A stretch of DNA of 37,312 bases from an uncultured Celeribacter sp. (GTDB lineage Bacteria; Pseudomonadota; Alphaproteobacteria; Rhodobacterales; Rhodobacteraceae), in NCBI GenBank assembly GCA_938008015.1, contig CALLMA010000073.1, positions 1 through 37,312 on the forward strand. The letters run 5' to 3'. Under the pieces are notes generated by a model. It searched no databases. It saw only the letters and a list, made by a program, of their open reading frames with translations, and had not been told where the DNA came from. Below, one piece after another: positions 1 to 8,507 of this stretch; positions within the stretch are counted from its first letter, which is position 1; each line of letters begins with the position of its first letter. A program made the translations under genes and the position numbers.

Positions 1-301
1 CTGACACTCTATAATCGAGATAAATCTCTAAGAGTGCGATATACAGAGATTTGTCTGTCGAAACAGCCAAACCGCCCACATATCTCTTCGTTCATTCCAA
101 ATTTTCAAAGAGCGAGAGACAAAAATCAACAGATGCGCCACCTCTACAACAGCACAACCGCTTCAAATATCTCAATTTTCTTACCCGAACCCAACCTATC
201 TAGCACCTTATTTGCTGCCGTCTGATCCGCTCTGAGCGTCCCTGCCGCGCCTCAGCGCCGCCGGTGAAAGAGGTTCTAGTCCCAACACGCACGACCCGCA
301 A
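1..301 (-). promoter_or_regulatory. rRNA operon promoter and 16S leader (minus strand), 16S gene itself outside the window
   Basis: Minus strand: TTGCGG (301-296), 17-bp spacer, TAGAAC (278-273), then a GGCGGCGCTGAGGCGCGGCAGGGACGCTCAGAGCGGAT-like leader, a boxA-like CGCTCTTTGAAAATT (about 115-101) and GAGATATGTGGGCGGTTTGG (about 87-68). This resembles alphaproteobacterial rrn leaders as I remember them; no database check made. Confidence 0.65.
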
Positions 302-576
302 CCCCTTTTTCAAATAAAATGCAAAAAAATCACACAAACAACATAAACAACTGTAAATAAACAATATAAATCAAATCATACCAAAATCAATTCAACCGCA
401 AACGCACCAACAACACCCAAATCACCCCAAAAACCAAACCCAAACACGGAATCACACAGAATCTAACCCTAAAATCGACCATAAATGAGGAGAAAGCCGA
501 AGGAAGACCGACTCGAACACGACTCAGCCCCGACTCACGCGCCGCAAAAAGAAGAAGCACCCCAAAAGAAAAACAT

Positions 577-603
577 AAAAAAGGGCCTCAAAGAATGAGA
601 CCC
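577..603 (-). terminator. Rho-independent terminator of the response regulator gene
   Basis: Stem gggcctca (583-590) / tgagaccc (596-603) with an A6 run on + (T tract on minus) at 577-582, just downstream of the minus-strand ORF stop at 621. Confidence 0.75.
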
Positions 604-620
604 TCAAAATAAATCAAAAA

Positions 621-1307
621 CTAAGTCGCCAAGCGATACCCGCCAGCTTCAGTAACAAGAAGTCTAGCGTTTGAGGGATCTGGTTCAATCTTTTGTCTGA
701 GGCGGTAAATATGTGTTTCGAGCGTATGCGTCGAGACGCCTGCGTTATACCCCCAAACCTCATGCAAGAGCAGATCGCGCGCCACCACACCTTCCGATGA
801 ACGATAAAGAAACTTCAAAATATTCGTTTCCTTCTCAGTTAAACGAATTTTCGCATCTTCTTCAGTGATCAGCATTTTTTGCGCAGGCTTGAATGTATAT
901 GGCCCTAATTGGAAGACGGCCGCTTCAGAATGCTCATGTGTTCGCAATTGCGCCCGAATGCGCGCGAGTAGAACTGGGAACTTAAAAGGCTTCGTCACAT
1001 AATCATTCGCGCCAGAATCCAATCCCAAGATTGCATCTGCATCCGTATCGTGCCCAGTCAGCATCAGCACAGGTGCTTTTACGCCACTTTTACGTAGGCG
1101 TTTGCAAAGCTCACGCCCATCCGTATCTGGCAATCCGACATCTAATACAAGAAGATCAAAATGCTCGCCTTGGCACTTCTCCATTGCCGCAACACCGCAA
1201 TCTGCTTCAAAGACATCAAAATCATCCGTCATCATCAATTGTTCGCCCAGCGCTTCGCGCAGATCGTCATCATCATCAACTAGGAGGATTTTCTTTAGAT
1301 TCGCCAT
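621..1307 (-). CDS. OmpR/PhoB-family response regulator (possibly CenR-like)
   Basis: REC domain (LLVDDDDDLRE, LLVLDVGLPDTDG, LTGHD, YVTKPF) plus winged-helix output domain (LTEKETNILKFLYR...THTLETHIYRLRQKIEP). No adjacent histidine kinase. Confidence 0.93.
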   Translation of the reverse strand: MANLKKILLVDDDDDLREALGEQLMMTDDFDVFEADCGVAAMEKCQGEHFDLLVLDVGLPDTDGRELCKRLRKSGVKAPVLMLTGHDTDADAILGLDSGANDYVTKPFKFPVLLARIRAQLRTHEHSEAAVFQLGPYTFKPAQKMLITEEDAKIRLTEKETNILKFLYRSSEGVVARDLLLHEVWGYNAGVSTHTLETHIYRLRQKIEPDPSNARLLVTEAGGYRLAT

Positions 1308-1511
1308 TATATTCTCCTGACCATAAGTATCGCGAGTTGCTCGCCATCAATTTCATATACAACGCATTTGTTAATACGTGTTTATAAATCAAGCTTTACA
1401 ACAGAATATTCACGCAACTGTGTATTTTTCGAAACCAATATTTCATTCTGTTACACTATTACTTAAGTATAGAGAAAACGAAGCCACATAATAATCAGTG
1501 AATAAGATCTT

Positions 1512-2603
1512 ATGACATTAATTCCCAGCATTTCAGAATTGGTATCTCGCGCTCGAGAAGATCTGCGGCATGGTATTCCTATACTTGTCAAAAGTAATGG
1601 AAGCTGCGCTTTGGTTGTGGCCGTCGAAGGTATTTCAGAAGATCGGCTCAAGGCCGCTTTGCACTTAGAGAAAACGCAGCTCACAATCACGGCAAGGCGC
1701 GCGCAGGCGCTGGGGTTGGGAGTGGAGGCTCACAATGGTGATTTCGCGCACATTAACCTCGAAGACCGCCCTTCCATTGAGGTCATCAAATCAATTTCTG
1801 ATCCCGCACATCCCTCTCGTGGCAAGTTTGCGCTCTCTTTGAAGAAGTCCGACGTGCCACTGATCACAATCAGCACAGGCATTGCCCTCGCGAAAGCAGC
1901 ACAAATTCTTCCTGCCCTTATTATTGGAGAGATCAATCCCGAAACGGAATTAGAATTGCGTTCCAGCCTAACGCTCCTCAATGCAGAGATCGCTCTTCCT
2001 CTCTTATCAAACCTCGCACCCTTACGAAACATCAGCAATGCGCATGTGCCCCTGAGTGTGAGCAATGCGGGGCGCGTTCACGTCTTTCGCCCCAACAATG
2101 GCACACAGGAACATTTTGCAATTGAGATTGGATCTCCTGATCGCAGCAAGCCCGTTTTGGCACGGCTGCATTCGGCCTGTTTTACGGGTGATATTTTCGG
2201 GTCTCTCAAATGCGATTGCGGACCGCAACTCCATGCAGCGCTGAGCCAGATGGGGGAAGCAGGCGAAGGTATTTTGCTCTATCTCAATCAAGAAGGGCGC
2301 GGCATTGGGCATGCAAACAAAATGCGCGCTTACAATCTACAAGAGCTTGGTGTTGATACAGTTCAAGCCAATCATCACCTTGGCTTTGAAGATGACGAAC
2401 GCGACTTTCGCATTGGCGCCTCTATTTTGAAAGAGATGGGCTTTAGTGAGGTGAGCCTGCTCACCAATAACCCCAATAAAATTAAGCGCATGGAAGAGAA
2501 CGGTATTAAAGTCACCGAACGTATCGCGCTTCAAGTTGGCAAGAATAAAATTAATGCGTCATATCTTGATACGAAAGCGCGCAAGTCTGGGCATCTCTTA
2601 TGA
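1512..2603 (+). CDS. ribA: GTP cyclohydrolase II with N-terminal extension
   Basis: HSACFTGDIFGSLKCDCGPQL zinc site and YLNQEGRGIGHANKMRAYNLQE active-site region; about 200 aa N-terminal extension. Confidence 0.93.
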   Translation: MTLIPSISELVSRAREDLRHGIPILVKSNGSCALVVAVEGISEDRLKAALHLEKTQLTITARRAQALGLGVEAHNGDFAHINLEDRPSIEVIKSISDPAHPSRGKFALSLKKSDVPLITISTGIALAKAAQILPALIIGEINPETELELRSSLTLLNAEIALPLLSNLAPLRNISNAHVPLSVSNAGRVHVFRPNNGTQEHFAIEIGSPDRSKPVLARLHSACFTGDIFGSLKCDCGPQLHAALSQMGEAGEGILLYLNQEGRGIGHANKMRAYNLQELGVDTVQANHHLGFEDDERDFRIGASILKEMGFSEVSLLTNNPNKIKRMEENGIKVTERIALQVGKNKINASYLDTKARKSGHLL

Positions 2604-3139
2604 GCGTTGCGGCTCATCAGCCTCGAATGATCCCCAGACGAAGCGACATGATCGTTGGCAAATGGGGCGCACGCTTCTTTGGGCGGCGTTTTCCTTGCGC
2701 AATCGGCAAAGCTGGTTTTTCCTCTGATAAACGCGAAGGTGATCATGCGACGCCCATTGCGTGCCTGCGCATCATGAGGGGAGGCTACCGCAAAGAAAGA
2801 AGCAAAAAGCCTAAATGCCCCTTTCAATTAGCCGCTATTGGGCCAAACGATATTTGGTCCGATGATGCGCGTGATCCGAGATACAATCACAAGGCTCGCA
2901 AGCCTTCTGCGTACAGCCATGAAAAATTGCGCCGATCTGATCCATTATATGATGTCTTCTTGATCACAGATTGGAATTGGCCTGATGCAACGGCTGGCAA
3001 AGGGTCTGCGATTTTTATTCACAATTGGAGAAAGCCGCGCCATCCAACGGAGGGCTGCATCGCGTTCGATCCTAAAGATTTAAAATGGATCATGGCAAGA
3101 TGGCAAAAAGAAAGCCGCATCCTAATAAAGGCATCATAA
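2600..3139 (+). CDS. L,D-transpeptidase (YkuD-type) family protein
   Basis: Conserved tail IFIHNWRKPRHPTEGCIAFDPKDL containing the catalytic-type His/Cys motif; ATGA overlap with ribA. Confidence 0.8.
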   Translation: MSVAAHQPRMIPRRSDMIVGKWGARFFGRRFPCAIGKAGFSSDKREGDHATPIACLRIMRGGYRKERSKKPKCPFQLAAIGPNDIWSDDARDPRYNHKARKPSAYSHEKLRRSDPLYDVFLITDWNWPDATAGKGSAIFIHNWRKPRHPTEGCIAFDPKDLKWIMARWQKESRILIKAS

Positions 3140-3142
3140 ATT

Positions 3143-3541
3143 TTAGAGGCTGATGTTTTCTATAATTTGAATTTGCGACTGCGCATCCACTAACGCGGCA
3201 TCAAGCCTATACTCTATAAAATCATTCCCAACCTCTGCGCCCATATAAGCCTGTGCACTCAAGCAAAGGCGCGACAATTGCGCGGGAGAAAGATGTGATG
3301 CTGCCGCTTCATGGGAGCTGGAAGATTTGACTTCAACAAAGATAAAGCAATCATCATTTTTTACAATGAGATCAATTTCTCCAGCTTCCCCTCGCCAGCG
3401 CTCTGCGACAAGTTCAAAACCGCAGGCCTTATAATGCTCGGCCACAACAGCCTCAGCGCATTTTCCTTTCGCATAAGCGAGCATACCTCGTCTTTGCTTT
3501 GGTGACATTGCGTGAGATTTGGTGGCATTATTCGTCTTCAT
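3143..3541 (-). CDS. YraN family (UPF0102) endonuclease-like protein
   Basis: GEIDLIVKNDDCFIFVEVKSSSS motif (nuclease-like E-x-D...E-V-K); ORF extends to 3580 but likely starts near 3541 (MKTNNATKSH...) or at MSPKQRRG. Confidence 0.88.
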   Translation of the reverse strand: MKTNNATKSHAMSPKQRRGMLAYAKGKCAEAVVAEHYKACGFELVAERWRGEAGEIDLIVKNDDCFIFVEVKSSSSHEAAASHLSPAQLSRLCLSAQAYMGAEVGNDFIEYRLDAALVDAQSQIQIIENISL

Positions 3542-4400
3542 TCTGTCCTTTGTGAATCTCCAGCGCTTTTTGATAAACATCCCGCCGCTTTAAACCAAAT
3601 TTCTCCGCAACTTCCGCCGCAACATCTTTGACGGATTGAGTTTGCAACTGTTCCTTGATCATCTGCTCCAAATCTTCAAGATCGGCCACCGTTTGCGAAC
3701 CACGCTCAACCAAAAGCACGATCTCGCCCTTAACTGGGCTATTTTCAAGGCTTTCGCACAGCTCAGCTAACGTCCCTTTTCGAACCTCTTCAAATTTCTT
3801 TGTAAGCTCACGACAAATCGCAGCTTGGCGATTATCGCCATATATATCGCAGAGTTCACTTAATGTTTTATGAATGCGTTTCGGGCTTTCATAAAACCCT
3901 AATGTCGCTTGCAAATCTGTAAATTGAGCAAAAAAGCTGCGCCGTGTTCCTTTTGAGGCTGGAGGGAAACCAGCAAAGAGGAAACGGTCTGAAGCAAGCC
4001 CTGAAATAGATAAAGCCGTCACAAAAGCTGCAGGCCCAGGTGCGGTTGTCACTTTCATGCCTTCATTCAATGCATCGCGGCAAAGGGCAAATCCAGGATC
4101 AGCAATCAAAGGCGTGCCCGCTTCAGAAGCGTAAGCCACAGATTTTCCTTCATTCAGCAACTTCAATAAGCCAGGGCGCGCGCGTTCACCATTGTGATCA
4201 TGATACGCGATTATTTTTCTATCCTTCAACGCAATGCCATGTATCTCCATGAGTTTGCGTAAAGTGCGCGTATCTTCAGCTGCCAAAACATCCGCAGAGG
4301 CCAATATATCTAGCGCGCGCAATGTAATATCTCGCGCATTCCCAATTGGGGTCGCAACGAAGTAAAGCCCAGCGGCCAATGGCTTGATCTCAAAACTCAT
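3528..4400 (-). CDS. rsmI: 16S rRNA (cytidine(1402)-2'-O)-methyltransferase
   Basis: LYFVATPIGNARDITLRALDIL, AAEDTRTLRKL, YASEAGTPLIADPGF, GPAAFVTALSISGL; typical RsmI. Confidence 0.95.
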   Translation of the reverse strand: MSFEIKPLAAGLYFVATPIGNARDITLRALDILASADVLAAEDTRTLRKLMEIHGIALKDRKIIAYHDHNGERARPGLLKLLNEGKSVAYASEAGTPLIADPGFALCRDALNEGMKVTTAPGPAAFVTALSISGLASDRFLFAGFPPASKGTRRSFFAQFTDLQATLGFYESPKRIHKTLSELCDIYGDNRQAAICRELTKKFEEVRKGTLAELCESLENSPVKGEIVLLVERGSQTVADLEDLEQMIKEQLQTQSVKDVAAEVAEKFGLKRRDVYQKALEIHKGQNEDE

Positions 4401-4504
4401 GGTTTTCCCCTAAAGTAGCGTTTACTAATTCTTTCCGCTCGCATAGTCTGCTCACATTGTCAAAGGCACAATGAGTAAATACCAAAGACGAGGACTGTCA
4501 TATC

Positions 4505-5728
4505 ATGTTGAGCGCTATGTTTAGTAAAGTCAAAAATCCTATTGCGGCGTTGACGCGTAAAACGAGTATCAATATCGGCCTTGCCCTCTCTCTCGTCTTC
4601 TTAAGCGCATGTGATCCACAAACATTCAATCTCGGAAATGTACTGCCAAAATTTGGCAAGGACAAACCCTTGCCTGTCGCACTTTTAGTGCCTTACAACT
4701 CAACACAGGCCGCAGACAACAATCTAGCCAAATCGCTCGAGAACGCAGCCCGTCTTGCTATTGCAGATTTACAAAACGGAACATCTGAAACGCCGCTTAT
4801 TGATTTGCGCGTTTACCCAACAGGCGGCCAGCCTGATACCGCGTCTCAAGCTGCCAGCAAAGCGATCGAAGACGGTGCGAAGGTCATTTTAGGACCTGTT
4901 TATGGCGGCAACGCCAAAACGGCAGGCCTCGCCGCTGCAAATTCTGGGGTTAAAGTGCTCTCTTTTTCAAACAACCCAGCCATTGCCGGCGGCAACGTCT
5001 ATATTCTTGGGTCAACCTTTAAGAACACGGCCAATCGCCTCGTTAATTTTGCGAAATTCAATGGCAAAAGCAATATTATGATTGTTAACGCTCAAAGCCC
5101 TGCAGAAAATGCGGGCGCGAGTGCGATTAAAGCTGCCATTGCGCAAAATGATGCCTCCCTTGTGGCTGAACAAAGTTTTGAATTAAGCCAAAATGGCGTT
5201 GTGCAAGCTATTCGCCCCATCGTCAGAGCTGCCAGAAGCTCAAATGCAAATGCACTTTTCATCACTTCAGGCAATGATGGCGCCATGCCGCTACTCGGGC
5301 AACTGCTCCCAGAAGAAGGGCTTGAGGCCACAAACATCCAGTATATTGGCCTTCAACGCTGGGACAATCCCGCTTCTGCACGCGCATTGCCTGGGCTTCA
5401 GGGCAGCTGGTTTGCGATCCCAGACCCTCAGCTTGCCGCACAATTTTCTCAACGCTACCTTGCCCAATACGGCACGCAGCCGCATTCTTTATCCAGCATT
5501 GCCTATGATGGCATCGCAGCGCTTGGCGCTTTGATTAAAGGTGAGGAAAAAGATTTCCTTTCAGACGCCGCAATCACGCGTCCGAATGGGTTTTTAGGTG
5601 TAAATGGCGTGTTCCGCTTCTTAGCAGACGGCACCAATGAGAGAAGCTTATCTATCGCAACAATCGAAAATAATGAGGTAATTGAGCTTGAGCCCGCACC
5701 ACGTTCCTTCTTTGCATCCGGATTCTAA
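4505..5728 (+). CDS. Penicillin-binding protein activator (LpoA-like), lipoprotein with periplasmic-binding fold
   Basis: Lipobox-like LVFLSAC near N-terminus; VALLVPYNS, GPVYGGNAKTAGLAAANSGVKVLSFSNNPAIAG periplasmic-binding-protein-like fold; divergent from rsmI as in many alphaproteobacteria. Confidence 0.82.
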   Translation: MLSAMFSKVKNPIAALTRKTSINIGLALSLVFLSACDPQTFNLGNVLPKFGKDKPLPVALLVPYNSTQAADNNLAKSLENAARLAIADLQNGTSETPLIDLRVYPTGGQPDTASQAASKAIEDGAKVILGPVYGGNAKTAGLAAANSGVKVLSFSNNPAIAGGNVYILGSTFKNTANRLVNFAKFNGKSNIMIVNAQSPAENAGASAIKAAIAQNDASLVAEQSFELSQNGVVQAIRPIVRAARSSNANALFITSGNDGAMPLLGQLLPEEGLEATNIQYIGLQRWDNPASARALPGLQGSWFAIPDPQLAAQFSQRYLAQYGTQPHSLSSIAYDGIAALGALIKGEEKDFLSDAAITRPNGFLGVNGVFRFLADGTNERSLSIATIENNEVIELEPAPRSFFASGF

Positions 5729-8507
5729 GATAAGCCAATATTTTCTCTTATCGCCTCAAGCGCCCGATGATTTAATCATTGGGGCGCTTGAAATATTTGA
5801 TCGAAAGAAGATTGAAGGCGCGCTTCATGCAGCTTGGGATCATGCAAGTTCAGCCCCTGAAAGGCGCAAAGCGACTGTTGAAATCCTTAAAGACGCATTG
5901 AAAGAGGGACGGCGCAAGATTGAAAGCGCTGTTTTAGAGCGCCCCCATATCGCGCGCCCCGCTTTAAGAGCTTACTGCTATCTCACAGATTGCATTGTAC
6001 TGAGTGCTTTAAACTTCACGATTACAAAAATTCATCATGAAGGCGCCGAAGAAAATATCGAAAGCTTTTCCGTTCTTGCTGTGGGGGGATATGGGCGCGG
6101 AGAAATGTCGCCCCATTCAGATGTTGACCTTCTCTTTCTGACGTCCAACGGAATATCGGAGTGGACAAAAAATGTCGTTGAGACCACATTATATCTATTA
6201 TGGGATTTGCGCTTAAAGGTCGGGCATTCCCTCCGGAATTTAGACGATTGTATTCGATTGGGCGAAGAAGATTATACCATTCGCACGGCTCTTTTGGAAA
6301 TTCGCCCAATTGCTGGAAACGAAGAACTCGCAAATCATCTCCACGAAAGACTGCGCAATGAGTTATTCTCGGGGACCGCGCATGAGTTTATCGACGCCAA
6401 GCTTGCAGAGCGCACCAAACGCCACGATAAACAAGGTGGTCAGCGCTATGTTGTTGAGCCAAATGTCAAAGAAGGCAAAGGCGGGCTGCGTGATCTGCAC
6501 ACTCTTTATTGGATTGCGAAATACGTCCATGGCGTGCGCGCTATTTCAGAGCTTGTTAAGGCGGATGTCTTTAGCACGCGAGAGTTCGAACAATTCGAAA
6601 AAGCAGAAACCTATCTCCATAAGGTGCGCAATATTATTCACCTGATCACAAATCGCCCCATGGATCAGCTGACCTTTGATCTGCAAGTCGAAGTGGCCGA
6701 AAAGCTGGGCTATCATGATAAAGCGGGGCGCAGGGGCGTTGAGTATTTCATGCAAGATTACTTCCGCCATGCAACGCATGTTGGTGAGTTAACGCGGATA
6801 TTTTTAGTGTCCCTTGAAGCGCAAATGATGAAGCCAGAGCCTAAGCTTCAAAATCTCTTCAAGCGACGTATCAAAATTCCTGAGCAATATAATCGCCTCC
6901 ATAATCGCATCGACATAAAAGACCCAGAGAGTTTTTTTGACGACAAGCTCAATATTTTGCGCATTTTCCAATTTGTACTCAAATCAGGGCATCTTTTGCA
7001 CCCAGAGGCCCTGCGCCATATTGCAAATAATATTCATCTTATCGACCAAGACTTCATCAATGACCCAGAAGCGCGGCGCCTTTTCATCAGCCTTTTGATT
7101 AAGCACGGCAATCCAGAACGCGCTTTGCGGCGCATGAATGAAATTGGGGTGCTGGGCGCGTTTATACCTGAATTCAACCATATCGTCGCAATGATGCAAT
7201 TCAACATGTACCATAGTTACACCGTTGATGAGCATACGATTCAAGTTATCAAAAACCTTGCGCAAATTGAGCGCGAAGAGCTGGTTGAAGAACTCCCCCT
7301 TGCGTCCAGCATCTTAAAAGAAGGCATCAATCGAAAAGTGATCTATATTGCCTGCTTGCTGCACGATATCGGGAAAGGCCGCGATGGGGATCACTCGATT
7401 ATAGGCGCGCAACTCACGCGCAAAATAGCACCACGCCTTGGCTTAAAGCCTGAAGAATGTGAGACAATCGAATGGCTGGTTCGCTACCATCTGTTGATGT
7501 CCGATATGGCGCAAAAGCGAGATTTATCTGATCCGCGCACCGTGCGCGATTTCGCCAAAGCCGTTAAAACAAAAGAACGCCTTGATCTACTCACCGTCTT
7601 AACAGTTTGCGATATCCGCGGCGTTGGCCCGAATACTTGGAATAATTGGAAAGCCGTCCTTATTCGCAACCTGCATGAACAAACGAGCCTTGCCCTTGAG
7701 CATGGTCTGGAGGCCATCAACAAAGATCAACGCGCACAAGATGCCAAGAAGCATTTGAGAAACGCTCTATCAGATTGGCCAGCAGATCAGCGCAAACAAG
7801 AACTTGCGCGCCATTACAATGGCTATTGGCAAGGCCTCTCCTCGCAAACGCATCTTATTTTCGCCCGCCTTCTTAAGGAAGGAGATGCTGATAAAATCGG
7901 CATGGATTTCGCTCAAGATTTTCACCGCGACGCCACGCAAATGTGCTTTGCCATGCCAGATCACCCCGGCATCTTTTCGCGCCTCGCAGGCGCTCTCGCT
8001 TTAGTGGGGGCAAATGTCGTCGATGCGCGCACCTATACAACAAAAGATGGATTTGTCGCTGCGACATTTTGGGTCCAAGATGGGGATGGGCATCCTTACG
8101 ATAGTATGCGCCTGCCCCGTCTGGAAAAAATGATTCACGAAACATTAAGTGGCAAAATAAAAGCACAAGAGGCCTTTAAATCCCGCGATAAAATCAAAAA
8201 ACGCGAAAGTAAGTTTCGCGTGCCAACATCGATTACATTCGACAATGAAGGCTCTGAAATTTTCACGATCATTGAAGTCGACACAAGAGATCGCCCCGGT
8301 TTGCTGTATGATCTGACGCGCGAGTTAAATTATAACAACATCTCAATTGCAACTGCGCAAATTGCGACCTATGGAGAGCAAGCTGTAGACGTCTTTTATG
8401 TCAAAGATATGTTTGGCATGAAGCTACACTCTGAACACAAACGCAATACGTTAGAAAAGAAATTACGCGAAGCCATCAGCCGCGTTACACAAAGATCCCT
8501 CTCATGA
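5682..8507 (+). CDS. glnD: [Protein-PII] uridylyltransferase/uridylyl-removing enzyme
   Basis: GGYGRGEMSPHSDVDLLFL nucleotidyltransferase motif, CLLHDIGKGRDGDHS HD domain, two C-terminal ACT domains. No in-frame ATG near the start; TTG at 5682 or 5688. Confidence 0.96.
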   Translation: MSLSPHHVPSLHPDSKISQYFLLSPQAPDDLIIGALEIFDRKKIEGALHAAWDHASSAPERRKATVEILKDALKEGRRKIESAVLERPHIARPALRAYCYLTDCIVLSALNFTITKIHHEGAEENIESFSVLAVGGYGRGEMSPHSDVDLLFLTSNGISEWTKNVVETTLYLLWDLRLKVGHSLRNLDDCIRLGEEDYTIRTALLEIRPIAGNEELANHLHERLRNELFSGTAHEFIDAKLAERTKRHDKQGGQRYVVEPNVKEGKGGLRDLHTLYWIAKYVHGVRAISELVKADVFSTREFEQFEKAETYLHKVRNIIHLITNRPMDQLTFDLQVEVAEKLGYHDKAGRRGVEYFMQDYFRHATHVGELTRIFLVSLEAQMMKPEPKLQNLFKRRIKIPEQYNRLHNRIDIKDPESFFDDKLNILRIFQFVLKSGHLLHPEALRHIANNIHLIDQDFINDPEARRLFISLLIKHGNPERALRRMNEIGVLGAFIPEFNHIVAMMQFNMYHSYTVDEHTIQVIKNLAQIEREELVEELPLASSILKEGINRKVIYIACLLHDIGKGRDGDHSIIGAQLTRKIAPRLGLKPEECETIEWLVRYHLLMSDMAQKRDLSDPRTVRDFAKAVKTKERLDLLTVLTVCDIRGVGPNTWNNWKAVLIRNLHEQTSLALEHGLEAINKDQRAQDAKKHLRNALSDWPADQRKQELARHYNGYWQGLSSQTHLIFARLLKEGDADKIGMDFAQDFHRDATQMCFAMPDHPGIFSRLAGALALVGANVVDARTYTTKDGFVAATFWVQDGDGHPYDSMRLPRLEKMIHETLSGKIKAQEAFKSRDKIKKRESKFRVPTSITFDNEGSEIFTIIEVDTRDRPGLLYDLTRELNYNNISIATAQIATYGEQAVDVFYVKDMFGMKLHSEHKRNTLEKKLREAISRVTQRSLS

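Noticed and set aside
34-225. 63-aa ORF on + strand
   Set aside because: Lies antisense to the inferred rrn leader/boxA region, no recognisable domain.
1031-1387. 118-aa + strand ORF opposite the response regulator
   Set aside because: Antisense to a strongly supported CDS, no domain.
1388-1511. Possible FMN riboswitch before ribA
   Set aside because: The leader is short and AT-rich and I do not see conserved RFN-element blocks.
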